Assembly (NCBI GenBank): GCA_910586635.1 | Contig: CAJUJA010000021.1 | Span: 8,774 to 19,263 of the forward strand | Origin: an uncultured Bacilli bacterium | GTDB lineage: Bacteria; Bacillota_I; Bacilli_A; RF39; UBA660 | DNA: 10,490 bases | Direction: 5' to 3' | Part shown: positions 1-6,725 of the stretch, in pieces | How positions within the stretch are numbered: position 1 is the first letter of the stretch | Layout: every line of letters starts with the position of its first letter | Translations under genes and position numbers: made by a program | The notes under the pieces: generated by a model | Told to the model about the DNA's origin: nothing | The model's input: the letters and a program-made list of their open reading frames with translations, nothing else | The model's database searches: none

Positions 1-26
1 AGTTCAGACGTGTGCTCTTCCGATCT
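1..26. other. Illumina TruSeq adapter remnant
   Basis: These bases begin AGTTCAGACGTG and end CTCTTCCGATCT, which is the 3' portion of the Illumina TruSeq read-2 adapter known from library preparation. They are not part of the organism. Biological sequence starts at about base 27, so the partial gene there ends at an artificial junction and nothing should be translated across it. Confidence 0.97.
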
Positions 27-81
27 ATCGTCTGTTTAAAGATTCCTCCATATCAATTCCTTTTTTGATTACATTAATCAT
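27..81 (-). CDS. 5' fragment of an unidentified gene, cut by the contig end
   Basis: On the minus strand an ATG at 81-79 opens a frame of 18 codons (M-I-N-V-I-K-K-G-I-D-M-E-E-S-L-N-R-R) that stays open up to the adapter junction at base 27. A purine-rich GGAAAGG lies about nine bases before the ATG and could be its ribosome binding site. The start is only 36 bases past the terminator-like hairpin that follows the tRNA, leaving little room for a separate promoter, so it may depend on readthrough. The fragment is too short to assign a family. That it is a real gene is inferred from the start signal and open frame only. Confidence 0.4.
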
Positions 82-117
82 AGACACCAACCTTTCCGAT
101 GATTTCTTTCTAAAAAC

Positions 118-144
118 AGAAAAAAACCAATCTTTCGATTGATT
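118..144 (-). terminator. Intrinsic terminator after tRNA-Thr
   Basis: Read on the minus strand, AATCAATC, a GAAA tetraloop and GATTGGTT form an eight-pair stem with one T-G wobble, immediately followed by seven T residues. This is a typical Rho-independent terminator, 41 bases beyond the CCA end of the tRNA gene. Confidence 0.8.
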
Positions 145-156
145 CTATATCTAAAA

Positions 157-173
157 GTTCGAACTATTCGAAC
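157..173. repeat. Short perfect inverted repeat, GTTCGAA-CTA-TTCGAAC
   Basis: A seven-base perfect inverted repeat with a three-base spacer lies between the tRNA 3' end and its terminator. In the transcript it would form a small hairpin in the tRNA 3' trailer. That it aids tRNA 3' processing is only a guess. Confidence 0.5.
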
Positions 174-184
174 AGATTCGTCAA

Positions 185-260
185 TGGTGCCGACTACCGG
201 ATTTGAACCAGTGACCTACGCGTTACGAATGCGTTGCTCTACCAGCTAAGCTAAGTCGGC
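185..260 (-). tRNA. tRNA-Thr (anticodon CGU)
   Basis: The 76-base minus-strand sequence folds as a full cloverleaf: acceptor stem GCCGACT/AGTCGGC, D stem GCTT/GAGC, T stem ACTGG/CCGGT with one wobble, T loop TTCAAAT, discriminator A and an encoded CCA at 187-185. The anticodon loop is TTCGTAA, giving anticodon CGU, which reads the threonine codon ACG. The anticodon stem ACGCA/CGCGT has four pairs and an A31-C39 mismatch next to the loop (C39 is the complement of base 222). A possible -10 element, TATACT (274-269), lies eight bases upstream, directly after the terminator of the preceding gene, but I see no convincing -35. Confidence 0.95.
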
Positions 261-276
261 ATATTACTAGTATATC

Positions 277-306
277 AAAAAAAAAGAACTTTTACCATAA
301 GTTCTT
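277..306 (-). terminator. Intrinsic terminator of the DUF378 gene
   Basis: On the minus strand AAGAACT, a nine-base loop and AGTTCTT form a seven-pair perfect stem (306-300 and 290-284), followed by an uninterrupted T run. The first stem arm overlaps the stop codon of the DUF378 gene at 307-305. It separates that gene from the tRNA. Confidence 0.8.
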
Positions 307-505
307 ATTCAAAATCTATATGTTTAAATAGTATTCCAATATTAATAATACCACATATAGCTATAATTATATAAATTAAGTTTGTTAAAAATGATCCCTC
401 TTTAAATAGTAAAGTAACTAAATTCAAATCCAATAGACCGACAAGTCCCCAATTGATTGCTCCTATGATTGTAAATACTAGTGCTACTTTTTCTACTGTT
501 TCCAT
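305..505 (-). CDS. DUF378 family small membrane protein (YuzA-like)
   Basis: This 66-residue protein has two hydrophobic segments, at about residues 6-27 and 38-60, separated by a short polar link. It carries the DUF378 signature around G-A-I-N-W-G-L-V-G (about residues 15-23), which includes the INWGL core typical of this family. DUF378 proteins are predicted inner-membrane proteins of unknown function, and the length is normal. A clear ribosome binding site, GAAAGGAG, precedes the ATG by eight bases. The gene lies 60 bases after the ABC transporter with no obvious terminator between, so cotranscription is possible, and an intrinsic terminator overlaps its stop codon. I am confident of the family but cannot give a function. 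Confidence 0.88.
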   Translation of the reverse strand: METVEKVALVFTIIGAINWGLVGLLDLNLVTLLFKEGSFLTNLIYIIIAICGIINIGILFKHIDFE

Positions 506-565
506 ATAAACACTCCTTTCAGTATTAGTGTCTACATTTTTTTATGTTTTATTCCTAAATATTTC

Positions 566-2869
566 CTATTCCGTTCTAAGTGCTACAACAGGATCTTTTT
601 TACTTGCCATTTTAGCAGGAATGAATCCACCAATTACAGTTAAGCAAATACTAATAAGTAAAAGTACTAATGCATGAACTGGATTTAACTTAGCCACATT
701 AGCAAGTCCCGAAATATTCTCAATTACTTGATTAATAGGGAATGTTAATAAATAAGCGATTAGTAATCCTAGAGTACCACTACATAATCCAATAATAATT
801 GTTTCGGCATTAAAAACACGAGTTACATCTTTTCCTCTAGCACCTAGTGCACGAAGTATTCCTATTTCTTTGGTTCTTTCTAAGACTGAAATATATGTAA
901 TAATTCCTATCATAATACTAGATACAATTAATGAAATAGAAGAAAAGGCAATTAAAACAACAGTGATTGCATCCATAATATTTCCTGATAAAGAAGAAAT
1001 CATCCCTGCCATATCCGTATATTTAATCTCATCTTTTTCTTCTTTTTTCTTATTATATTGATCTAAATATTTGGTAATATTATCTTTTGAGTCAAAATCT
1101 TTTGGATAAATAGAAATCATCACAGGTATACTTTCTGCTCCTAAATATCCTAAAGCCATATCTTTAGTTTTAGTCTCATCACTCTCATCAAATGGTTGAT
1201 GAGTTAAAACATTATAATCTTTTTCTCTTTGGTCCTTTACAATTTCTGAATCTTTATTTTTAGAAATCACTAACTCTGTTAGAGCATTGGTATATCCAAA
1301 ACCACTTCCATTTGTCAGCATTTCTTTTCCCTTTTTTCCACGAATAATTGCTTGAACTTTTAAAGTAATACTATTTTCATTGTTATATAACGCCTCATAA
1401 TCTGTACTTGGAATAAAATAATCTCCTACTTTTTCATAATAATCATCATTTAGTACTACCTTTAATTCTTGATTTAGTATATCATCAAAAGATACATTTT
1501 TAGAAGATAATCCCAATTGTTTTAAAGTAGATTCATAAATTTGATTCCTGCTATCTACTTGTAAAATTAATCCTGGTGTACTATCATCGATTTTTCCAGC
1601 TAAAACATCATAAGTATTTTCAATAATACCATCCTTAGATCCTACTTTTGTTGGTAAAAGCGTCCAATTTTGAACACCCATATTTGTAGTTGAAATTAGG
1701 CTATATCCATCACTACTATGATTTATAATATTAAAACCTGTACTTTTTTGATAAGATATTCCCGAAATATCTTTCTTATCCAATTTCTTTAAATATTCAA
1801 TATAATCATTTGTTATATTATTAGTATGTGTCATTTCCTCCATCATATCACTGGCAACATAAACTTTTTTGGATTTAGGATACTTTTTTAATTTTTCAGT
1901 ACTTTTTTGTACCTTTTCCATCGACTCTTGATCCATTGACATCACTTGAGTAGAAATTATAATGGGAGCTTCCGATAGGGAATCTTTTTCAAAATTATCA
2001 ATTTCTATTTTAAATCCATTAGAAAGTGCTAAAATCAAAGCAATTCCAATAATACCAATGGATGCTGCAAAAGAAGTAAGAAGAGTTCTTCCTTTTTTCG
2101 TTTTGATATTATTAAAAGATAGATGAAGAGCAGACTGATAACTTAGAACTGTTTTTTTTATTTTTACAACACCATCATCTTTTTCATCCTTTTTAATAGG
2201 ATTAGAGTCTCCTATCACTTCTCCATCTTTAACTTCAATAATTCTAGTTGCGTATTCTTTTGCTAAATCAGGGTTATGAGTTACCATGATTACTAATTTA
2301 TCTTTTGCAATCTCTTTAATTAAATCCATAATTTGAACACTTGTATTGCTGTCTAATGCCCCAGTAGGTTCATCTGCTAGGATAATATCAGGATCATTTA
2401 CTAAGGCTCTTGCTATTGCAACCCTTTGCATTTGCCCTCCTGATAACTGATTTGGCTTTTTATGGACATGATCTTTTAATCCTACCCTTTTTAAAGCGTC
2501 TAACGCCTTCTTTCTTTTATTCTTTTTCTTATAACCACTAAGAGTCATCGTCATCTCAACATTTTCCAAAACGCTAATATGACTAATCAAATTATAAGAC
2601 TGAAAAATAAAACCAATACAGTTATTACGATAACTATCCCACTCTGTAGTTTTAAATTTCTTTGTACTTTTATTATTAATGATTAAATCTCCACTATCAT
2701 AACGATCAAACCCACCAATAATATTTAATAAGGTCGTTTTCCCAGACCCACTTGGTCCTAAAATACTTACAAACTCATTTTTTCTAAACTGGATATTCAC
2801 ATTTTTTAGTGCATGTTGTATAAAATTACCAGTTTTATAGCTTTTCTTAATATTTTTCAATTCAAGCAT
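566..2869 (-). CDS. ABC transporter, fused ATPase and FtsX/MacB-type permease
   Basis: This 767-residue protein joins an ABC ATPase to an FtsX-type permease. The N-terminal domain (about 1-225) has Walker A GPSGSGKT (38-45), Q-loop Gln90, signature LSGGQ (142-146), Walker B ILADEP ending in DEP-T-G (to 170) and H-loop His198. One membrane helix follows (about 262-284), then a large extracytoplasmic domain (about 290-625) and three C-terminal helices (about 634-660, 690-712 and 733-752). The conserved FtsX segment E-R-T-K-E-I-G-I-L-R-A-L-G-A lies after the first of these. This is the MacB/LolCDE/BceAB superfamily, whose members move lipoproteins or peptides or act mechanically on envelope proteins rather than importing solutes. 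The substrate cannot be told here: no two-component system or lantibiotic gene adjoins it. The start has AGGAG eight bases upstream. Confidence 0.93.
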   Translation of the reverse strand: MLELKNIKKSYKTGNFIQHALKNVNIQFRKNEFVSILGPSGSGKTTLLNIIGGFDRYDSGDLIINNKSTKKFKTTEWDSYRNNCIGFIFQSYNLISHISVLENVEMTMTLSGYKKKNKRKKALDALKRVGLKDHVHKKPNQLSGGQMQRVAIARALVNDPDIILADEPTGALDSNTSVQIMDLIKEIAKDKLVIMVTHNPDLAKEYATRIIEVKDGEVIGDSNPIKKDEKDDGVVKIKKTVLSYQSALHLSFNNIKTKKGRTLLTSFAASIGIIGIALILALSNGFKIEIDNFEKDSLSEAPIIISTQVMSMDQESMEKVQKSTEKLKKYPKSKKVYVASDMMEEMTHTNNITNDYIEYLKKLDKKDISGISYQKSTGFNIINHSSDGYSLISTTNMGVQNWTLLPTKVGSKDGIIENTYDVLAGKIDDSTPGLILQVDSRNQIYESTLKQLGLSSKNVSFDDILNQELKVVLNDDYYEKVGDYFIPSTDYEALYNNENSITLKVQAIIRGKKGKEMLTNGSGFGYTNALTELVISKNKDSEIVKDQREKDYNVLTHQPFDESDETKTKDMALGYLGAESIPVMISIYPKDFDSKDNITKYLDQYNKKKEEKDEIKYTDMAGMISSLSGNIMDAITVVLIAFSSISLIVSSIMIGIITYISVLERTKEIGILRALGARGKDVTRVFNAETIIIGLCSGTLGLLIAYLLTFPINQVIENISGLANVAKLNPVHALVLLLISICLTVIGGFIPAKMASKKDPVVALRTE

Positions 2870-2890
2870 ACCATCATCTCCTACTTGCTC

Positions 2891-2899
2891 AGTATAACA
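2891..2899 (-). promoter_or_regulatory. Extended -10 promoter of the ABC transporter gene
   Basis: On the minus strand TGT is followed directly by TATACT, an extended -10 (TGn plus a five-of-six match to TATAAT), 21 bases before the ABC transporter ATG. No good -35 is visible in the T-rich stretch upstream, which fits an extended -10 promoter. It starts beyond the terminator of the spore coat operon. Confidence 0.5.
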
Positions 2900-2930
2900 T
2901 AAATATATGAAAAAAATATAAGTTTTAGCT

Positions 2931-2966
2931 AAAAAATAAAAAAATAATTATAAAATGATAACTATT
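2931..2966 (-). terminator. Intrinsic terminator of the spore coat operon
   Basis: On the minus strand AATAGTTAT, the loop CATTTT and ATAATTATT give a nine-pair stem with one G-U wobble, followed by a long T-rich tract (TTTTTATTTTTT). The wobble pairs only in minus-strand RNA, which supports this orientation. The hairpin begins four bases after the CotF-family stop codon. Confidence 0.7.
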
Positions 2967-2969
2967 TTT

Positions 2970-3287
2970 CTAATTAGAGCTTAATGATTGTAGTTCTTGA
3001 GTTAGCATGTTTGCTTTTTGAGAAATTTTAGTAGTTTCTGCCTTTTCTAGGCAATACCAACCATGACGAAACATAACTTCATAAACTTCCCTTTGCAATT
3101 TACTAATTTCTAAAAACATATTGTAATATTTATTATATAAGTCTTCATTACTGGCTTCAGTTAAAGCAACTGTATAGTCTTTTTCCATTGCTTTTAGACA
3201 TGATAATAATTCAGAGATATAGTCCTTTTCATTTAGAGACATTCCACTGGGAACTTTTACTTTAGGATTTGATACTTTATTATCCAT
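2970..3287 (-). CDS. CotF family spore coat protein
   Basis: This 105-residue protein has the Coat_F family layout: after a short polar N-terminus comes N-E-K-D-Y-I-S-E-L-L-S-C-L-K (about 19-32), then A-L-T-E-A-S-N-E-D-L-Y-N-K (about 41-53), then L-Q-R-E-V-Y-E-V-M-F-R-H-G-W-Y (about 64-78). The E-A-S-N-x-x-L-Y and M-F-x-x-G-W-Y segments are the family's most recognisable parts. CotF-type proteins are components of the endospore coat made in the mother cell. It overlaps the preceding small coat gene by eight bases (ATGGATAA) and has its own GGAGG nine bases before the ATG, indicating translational coupling. An intrinsic terminator follows at once. Family confidence is high; its exact place in the coat is unknown. 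Confidence 0.87.
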   Translation of the reverse strand: MDNKVSNPKVKVPSGMSLNEKDYISELLSCLKAMEKDYTVALTEASNEDLYNKYYNMFLEISKLQREVYEVMFRHGWYCLEKAETTKISQKANMLTQELQSLSSN

Positions 3288-3507
3288 TTTGACTTCCTCC
3301 TTCTAAAATTTCTAATGTTTTATTCATATTGTCTAAAAATAAATTTGATGCCTTTTGCAATACATTTTTTATCTCTTCATCATTTACCTGCTTGAGACTA
3401 TTACTAACCTTCTTATATGCTCTATAATTCCATGTAAACATATCGCTTAAATAATCTAAATCTTTTCCTGAAATAATGTTTGGTACTTCATTATAATTTA
3501 AATTCAT
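3280..3507 (-). CDS. Small spore coat-associated protein, CotF partner
   Basis: This 75-residue, mostly helical protein contains I-I-S-G-K-D-L-D-Y-L-S-D-M-F-T-W-N-Y (about 11-28). This matches my recollection of small proteins encoded directly upstream of CotF homologues in clostridia and relatives, often named spore coat protein. It has no signal peptide or membrane segment. GAGGAGG lies six bases before the ATG. Its 3' end overlaps the CotF-family gene, and the two share a promoter candidate at 3576-3547. Assignment to the coat rests mainly on this pairing and the K-D-L-x-Y-x-x-D-M-F-x-W-N pattern; no biochemical role is implied. Confidence 0.72.
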   Translation of the reverse strand: MNLNYNEVPNIISGKDLDYLSDMFTWNYRAYKKVSNSLKQVNDEEIKNVLQKASNLFLDNMNKTLEILEGGSQNG

Positions 3508-3546
3508 ATTTTCCTCCTCAAAAATAGTTTGAGTAAGTATTTATAA

Positions 3547-3576
3547 AATATACTAAACAACTTTTATTCTTTTCAA
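3547..3576 (-). promoter_or_regulatory. Candidate promoter of the spore coat pair
   Basis: On the minus strand TTGAAA (3576-3571), an 18-base spacer and TATATT (3552-3547) resemble a vegetative sigma-A promoter, about 40 bases before the first coat gene. Coat genes are normally driven by mother-cell sigma E or sigma K. I did not find a convincing sigma E or K motif, and in such AT-rich DNA this match could be chance. Confidence 0.3.
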
Positions 3577-3728
3577 TTAATAATCCTTAAAAAAGCCTAT
3601 GGGACCATAAAAATATTATTTTCTTACCTAGCCAATTGTAAATATGAAGTTTATCATTCGAAAAAAACTATAACCATAAAATCACTTAATGGTATAATAA
3701 CAATTATTTTAAAAATACAATCTTTTAT

Positions 3729-3761
3729 TATCATGATTCAAGTGTATTCTCTGAATCGATA
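3729..3761. repeat. Bulged inverted repeat, candidate hairpin downstream of copZ
   Basis: TATC-AT-GATTCA on the left and TGAATC-GATA on the right form a ten-pair stem with a two-base bulge and an 11-base loop. On the minus strand it is followed by ATAATAAAAG, which is not a proper T tract, so it is at best a weak terminator of the copper operon. It is the strongest hairpin in this gap. Confidence 0.4.
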
Positions 3762-3774
3762 GTTATTATAATAT

Positions 3775-3811
3775 AAGTTTTAACATACTAAAACTTGAAG
3801 AAAAAAGTTTT
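3775..3811. repeat. Three evenly spaced 7-mers forming alternative hairpins
   Basis: AAGTTTT at 3775-3781, AAAACTT at 3790-3796 and AAGTTTT at 3805-3811 start exactly 15 bases apart. The central copy can pair with either neighbour, each time with an eight-base loop, so two mutually exclusive hairpins are possible. The arms are AT-rich and short, so chance is a real explanation. Confidence 0.45.
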
Positions 3812-3944
3812 CTAATCAACCTAGTGTATGAAAAAATTGATATTAAGATTAATTTCTAAGCTAATTATAATATTTTACATCTAACAAGTTACTTTGAGAT
3901 AAATTGACTATCTAAATTTTATCAATACTAAATTTATAAAAATA

Positions 3945-4151
3945 TTATTTAACAATATCAAAACCCAACGACTCTATTTTCTTTATTATCTCACCAATAG
4001 TCTTTTCTTTCTTTACTGACAATATTAATTTTTTATCTTCCAACGAAATATCAAAAGAATCAAGACCTTTAACCATAGATAAAACATTTTTTATTCTATT
4101 CACACATCCTTTACATTTCATTCCTTTAATATTTAACTCAATATTCTTCAT
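3945..4151 (-). CDS. copZ: CopZ-like copper chaperone (HMA domain)
   Basis: This 68-residue protein is a single heavy-metal-associated domain. The metal loop is G-M-K-C-K-G-C at residues 10-16, with Cys13 and Cys16 as the expected Cu(I) ligands, in a beta-alpha-beta-beta-alpha-beta length of about 68 residues. CopZ proteins carry Cu(I) in the cytosol and hand it to CopA or to the copper sensor. The gene follows copA and overlaps it by 14 bases; GGGAG lies eight bases before its ATG inside the end of copA, so the two are translationally coupled. The order csoR-copA-copZ places all copper-handling steps in one transcript. The MxCxxC motif with Lys-Gly between the cysteines departs from the commoner T-C-x-x-C. 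Confidence 0.88.
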   Translation of the reverse strand: MKNIELNIKGMKCKGCVNRIKNVLSMVKGLDSFDISLEDKKLILSVKKEKTIGEIIKKIESLGFDIVK

Positions 4152-6327
4152 TTTTCACTCTCCCAAATCTTAATGAATTTAATACAACAGTTAAACTACT
4201 AAAAATCATTGCTATACTACCAAACATTGGTGTCATATCTATACCAAATTTGCTGAATAATCCCATTGCTAGTGGAATCATACAAATATTATAGAAAAAT
4301 GCCCAAAACAGATTTTGTTTAATAACGTTATAGGATCGTTTACTTATGGTTATTAAATCTAAAATATTTTTCATATCATTATTCATTAAAATAACATCCG
4401 ACGAATCCATAGCAATATCAGTGCCATCATTTAGACTAATTCCTATTGTTGCACTTACTAATGCTGGAGCATCATTAATTCCATCTCCCACCATAATGAC
4501 TTTTTTACCACTATCTATTAATTCTTTTATATGATTTGCCTTTGTTTGCGGTAAGACATTTGCTATAACTTTTGTTATTCCAAGCTCATTTGCAATTACT
4601 TTAGCAGTTACTTTATTATCTCCTGTTAACATAAAAACTTCAATATTATTTTTATTAAATTTATGAATAATTTCTTTTATATCTGTTCTTATAATATCTC
4701 GAACTCCAATAAGTCCTATAACAGCATTATTCTCAATAATATAAATAATACTACATCCATTTTTAACTAAATAATCATAATCTTTTTTATTAGTATCTTT
4801 TATTTTTAATTTTGATAAAATCTTATCATTTCCTAGATAGTATTCGTTTCCATTTATCTTTCCATAAATACCAATACCATTTAATGTTTTAAAAGCACTT
4901 ACTCCTAGTTCTTTATTTCTCTTAAATGCTGTACTAATTGGATGTGATGAATTTTTTTCAAGATTAGAAACAATATCTAATAATTTTTTATCTTTATACT
5001 CTGAGTAATTAAATACTTTAAATATGTTTAATTTACCAAAAGTTAAAGTTCCAGTTTTATCAAAGACAATAGTATCAATATTTTTTGCTTTTTCCAAAAC
5101 CTCACTATTTCTTAAAAACAATCCTTTTTTAGCACACAATCCATTACTTACAACTACTACTAAAGGTACTGCTAAACCTAAAGCACAGGGACAAGCAACA
5201 ACTAGTACAGTAACCATGTGAATCAATGACTTTTCGATTGATAGGCCACATAGCATTTGTACTATGAACGTTAAAACTGCAATAATAAGAATAATAGGTA
5301 CGAAATAACCACTAATCCTATCAGCTAACTTTTGAATTTTACTTTTGGTATTTGTTGCTTCAACAACTAGCTTTACTATTTCAGATATAGTAGACTCTTT
5401 ACCAATTCTTCTAGCTCTATATTCAATATATCCATCATAACTGATTGAACCAGCAATAACATTGCATCCTTTTTCCTTTAATACTGGAATACTCTCGCCT
5501 GTAATAAAACTTTCATCTACATAAGTTTTCCCGTTTTCCACAATACCATCTACTACAATTTTATCTCCAGATTTACAGATTAATAGATCTTCCTTTTTAA
5601 TCTCATCTATTGATATTTTTTTCTCCTTACCTTCTATTTTTAAAATAGCATCTTGCGGTGTAATAGACACTAATTTTTTTATAACATCTTTTGTTTTATC
5701 CTTGCTTATATCCTCTATAAATCTTCCTAGTTTAATAAAATAAATAACCATACAAGTTGAATCAAAATACAAACTTCCCAGATACCCGTTTACTCCAAGT
5801 ATTATATTAATATATCCATAAAAACTGTATAGAAAACTAAATAATACACTAAACATTACTAAAGTATCCATATTAGGCATTTTATGAAGCAAATTTTTCA
5901 CACCGCTTTTTATTATGTCTACTCCATACCATAAAAAAACAAATGTTGATAACAACATTACGGTTGCTAAAATAACTGGATAACCATAGTTAATAAAAGG
6001 TATATTAGGTAACTTTAACATATGTCCCATAGATATATACATAATAAATAAAATAAGGATTCCTAAAATAATTAATTTTGTTTTATCTAGTTTATCTGTA
6101 TCTACGTCACCTATTCCCTTAAATTCTCCTAGACTTTCAAATCCAGCTTCTGTTATATAGGCCTCTAAATCCTTTTTACTTATGCTTTCATATTCAATTG
6201 TAACAATAGATAATACTAAATTTACGTTGGCTATTTTTACTCCTGTTTGCTTATTTAAATATTTTTCTAACCCTAATGAACAGGCACTACAAGTCATACC
6301 ACCAATTTTCAAAACTATTTTTTTCAT
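4138..6327 (-). CDS. copA: Cu(I)-exporting P1B-type ATPase CopA
   Basis: This 729-residue ATPase has one N-terminal HMA domain with M-T-C-S-A-C (Cys13, Cys16), then eight predicted membrane helices. Numbered from ATG 6327: actuator TGES (276-279), membrane metal site CPC (379-381), phosphorylation motif DKTGT with Asp423, SSHP with His-Pro 462-463, and GDGINDAP (614-621). The Y-N pair at 679-680 in helix 7 and Met707 with Ser710-Ser711 in helix 8 are the P1B-1 marks of Cu(I) pumps, so it should expel Cu(I) from the cytosol using ATP. The frame could begin at GTG 6342, but I chose ATG 6327 because GAAAGGGG lies five bases before it, inside that upstream extension. It lies 16 bases after the disrupted csoR and overlaps copZ. 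Confidence 0.94.
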   Translation of the reverse strand: MKKIVLKIGGMTCSACSLGLEKYLNKQTGVKIANVNLVLSIVTIEYESISKKDLEAYITEAGFESLGEFKGIGDVDTDKLDKTKLIILGILILFIMYISMGHMLKLPNIPFINYGYPVILATVMLLSTFVFLWYGVDIIKSGVKNLLHKMPNMDTLVMFSVLFSFLYSFYGYINIILGVNGYLGSLYFDSTCMVIYFIKLGRFIEDISKDKTKDVIKKLVSITPQDAILKIEGKEKKISIDEIKKEDLLICKSGDKIVVDGIVENGKTYVDESFITGESIPVLKEKGCNVIAGSISYDGYIEYRARRIGKESTISEIVKLVVEATNTKSKIQKLADRISGYFVPIILIIAVLTFIVQMLCGLSIEKSLIHMVTVLVVACPCALGLAVPLVVVVSNGLCAKKGLFLRNSEVLEKAKNIDTIVFDKTGTLTFGKLNIFKVFNYSEYKDKKLLDIVSNLEKNSSHPISTAFKRNKELGVSAFKTLNGIGIYGKINGNEYYLGNDKILSKLKIKDTNKKDYDYLVKNGCSIIYIIENNAVIGLIGVRDIIRTDIKEIIHKFNKNNIEVFMLTGDNKVTAKVIANELGITKVIANVLPQTKANHIKELIDSGKKVIMVGDGINDAPALVSATIGISLNDGTDIAMDSSDVILMNNDMKNILDLITISKRSYNVIKQNLFWAFFYNICMIPLAMGLFSKFGIDMTPMFGSIAMIFSSLTVVLNSLRFGRVKNEEY

Positions 6328-6343
6328 AAATACCCCTTTCACT

Positions 6344-6637
6344 CTATTTATTAAATCTTCTAAATAAACTAACTATTTCACCAAATGCTTCTAACTTACC
6401 ATTATCTAAATCTCTTGATATGCAACTATATAGATGATTCTCTAAAATAAGATTGGATAAACTTCTTATAGAATGATCTAAAGCAGCCAGTTGAATTAAA
6501 ATACCATTACAGCATCTATCCTCATTGATCATTTTCATTACTCCCTTTACTTACACTTCAATTCTATTTAGTTGATTATTAATTATTTTCTTTTCCTCAT
6601 CACCTCTATGCGTCTTTTTAACTATGTTATCAATCAT
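6344..6637 (-). pseudogene. csoR: csoR copper repressor interrupted by an in-frame stop
   Basis: The minus-strand frame from ATG 6637 (or 6643) to TAA 6344 reads as a normal CsoR/DUF156 repressor of about 97 residues except for a TAA at 6553-6551. Before the stop it encodes K-K-T-H-R-G-D-E-E-K-K-I-I-N-N-Q-L-N-R-I-E, then Val and stop; after it V-K-G-V-M-K-M-I-N-E-D-R-C-C and the remaining helices. Family members have E-G-Q-V-K-G here, so Gly became Val and Gln became stop. The Cu(I) ligand set is kept: the second Cys of R-C-C, and His and Cys of N-H-L-Y-S-C. AAGGGAG just after the stop could restart translation at ATG 6538 or 6532, giving a 62-64 residue protein without helix 1, which in CsoR contributes to the bundle and DNA contact. 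Intact, it would repress copA-copZ until copper binds. Confidence 0.82.
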
Positions 6638-6653
6638 TCTCATCACCAAAATC

Positions 6654-6681
6654 ATTATACACCACAGAGGTATTTTGTAAA
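6654..6681 (-). promoter_or_regulatory. Promoter of the csoR-copA-copZ operon
   Basis: On the minus strand TTTACA (6681-6676), a 16-base spacer and a perfect TATAAT (6659-6654) stand about 17 bases before the csoR start. It lies beyond the cadA stop codon, so the copper operon has its own start of transcription even though cadA is upstream on the same strand. Confidence 0.75.
6657..6673. promoter_or_regulatory. Candidate CsoR operator
   Basis: The 17-mer reads ATACCTCTGTGGTGTAT on the minus strand. Its ends ATAC/GTAT are perfect inverted repeats, with a C-rich left and a G-rich right half, as in the TACCC...GGGTA operators known for CsoR. It fills the spacer and overlaps the -10, the right place for a repressor site. 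A further TACCCC lies just upstream at 6690-6685. The inner bases match the consensus poorly, so this is a likely rather than a certain site. Confidence 0.5.
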
Positions 6682-6695
6682 TGAGGGGTATATTT

Positions 6696-6725
6696 TAGAA
6701 AAGAGTAGTCCGAATGAGAACTACT
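6696..6725 (-). terminator. Weak candidate terminator after cadA
   Basis: On the minus strand AGTAGT and ACTACT form a six-pair stem with a ten-base loop, overlapping the cadA stop codon, followed by CTTTTC. The short T tract makes it weak, so readthrough from cadA into the copper operon is possible. Confidence 0.35.

Larger units (their letters stand above)
3577..3944. other. AT-rich intergenic stretch without a gene
   Basis: These 368 bases between copZ and the coat promoter hold no frame with a start codon and ribosome binding site on either strand. They contain two inverted-repeat clusters, listed separately (3729-3761 and 3775-3811), and a small repeat ACCAT/ATGGT near 3674-3693. No strong intrinsic terminator follows copZ, although one would be expected in this gap. 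The stretch could hold the copper-operon 3' untranslated region, a small RNA, or decayed coding sequence. Confidence 0.6.

Noticed and set aside
518..545. Terminator between the ABC transporter and DUF378 genes (ACAT/ATGT around an A run)
   Set aside because: The stem has only four AT-rich pairs with no T tract after it on the minus strand.
6328..6342. GTG at 6342 as the start of copA
   Set aside because: The GAAAGGGG ribosome binding site lies inside this extension and is correctly spaced for ATG 6327, and the HMA domain begins right after that ATG.
6344..6538. An intact 64-residue regulator as the complete gene
   Set aside because: The sequence upstream encodes the missing first helix of CsoR in the same frame, so the short frame is the downstream part of an interrupted gene.
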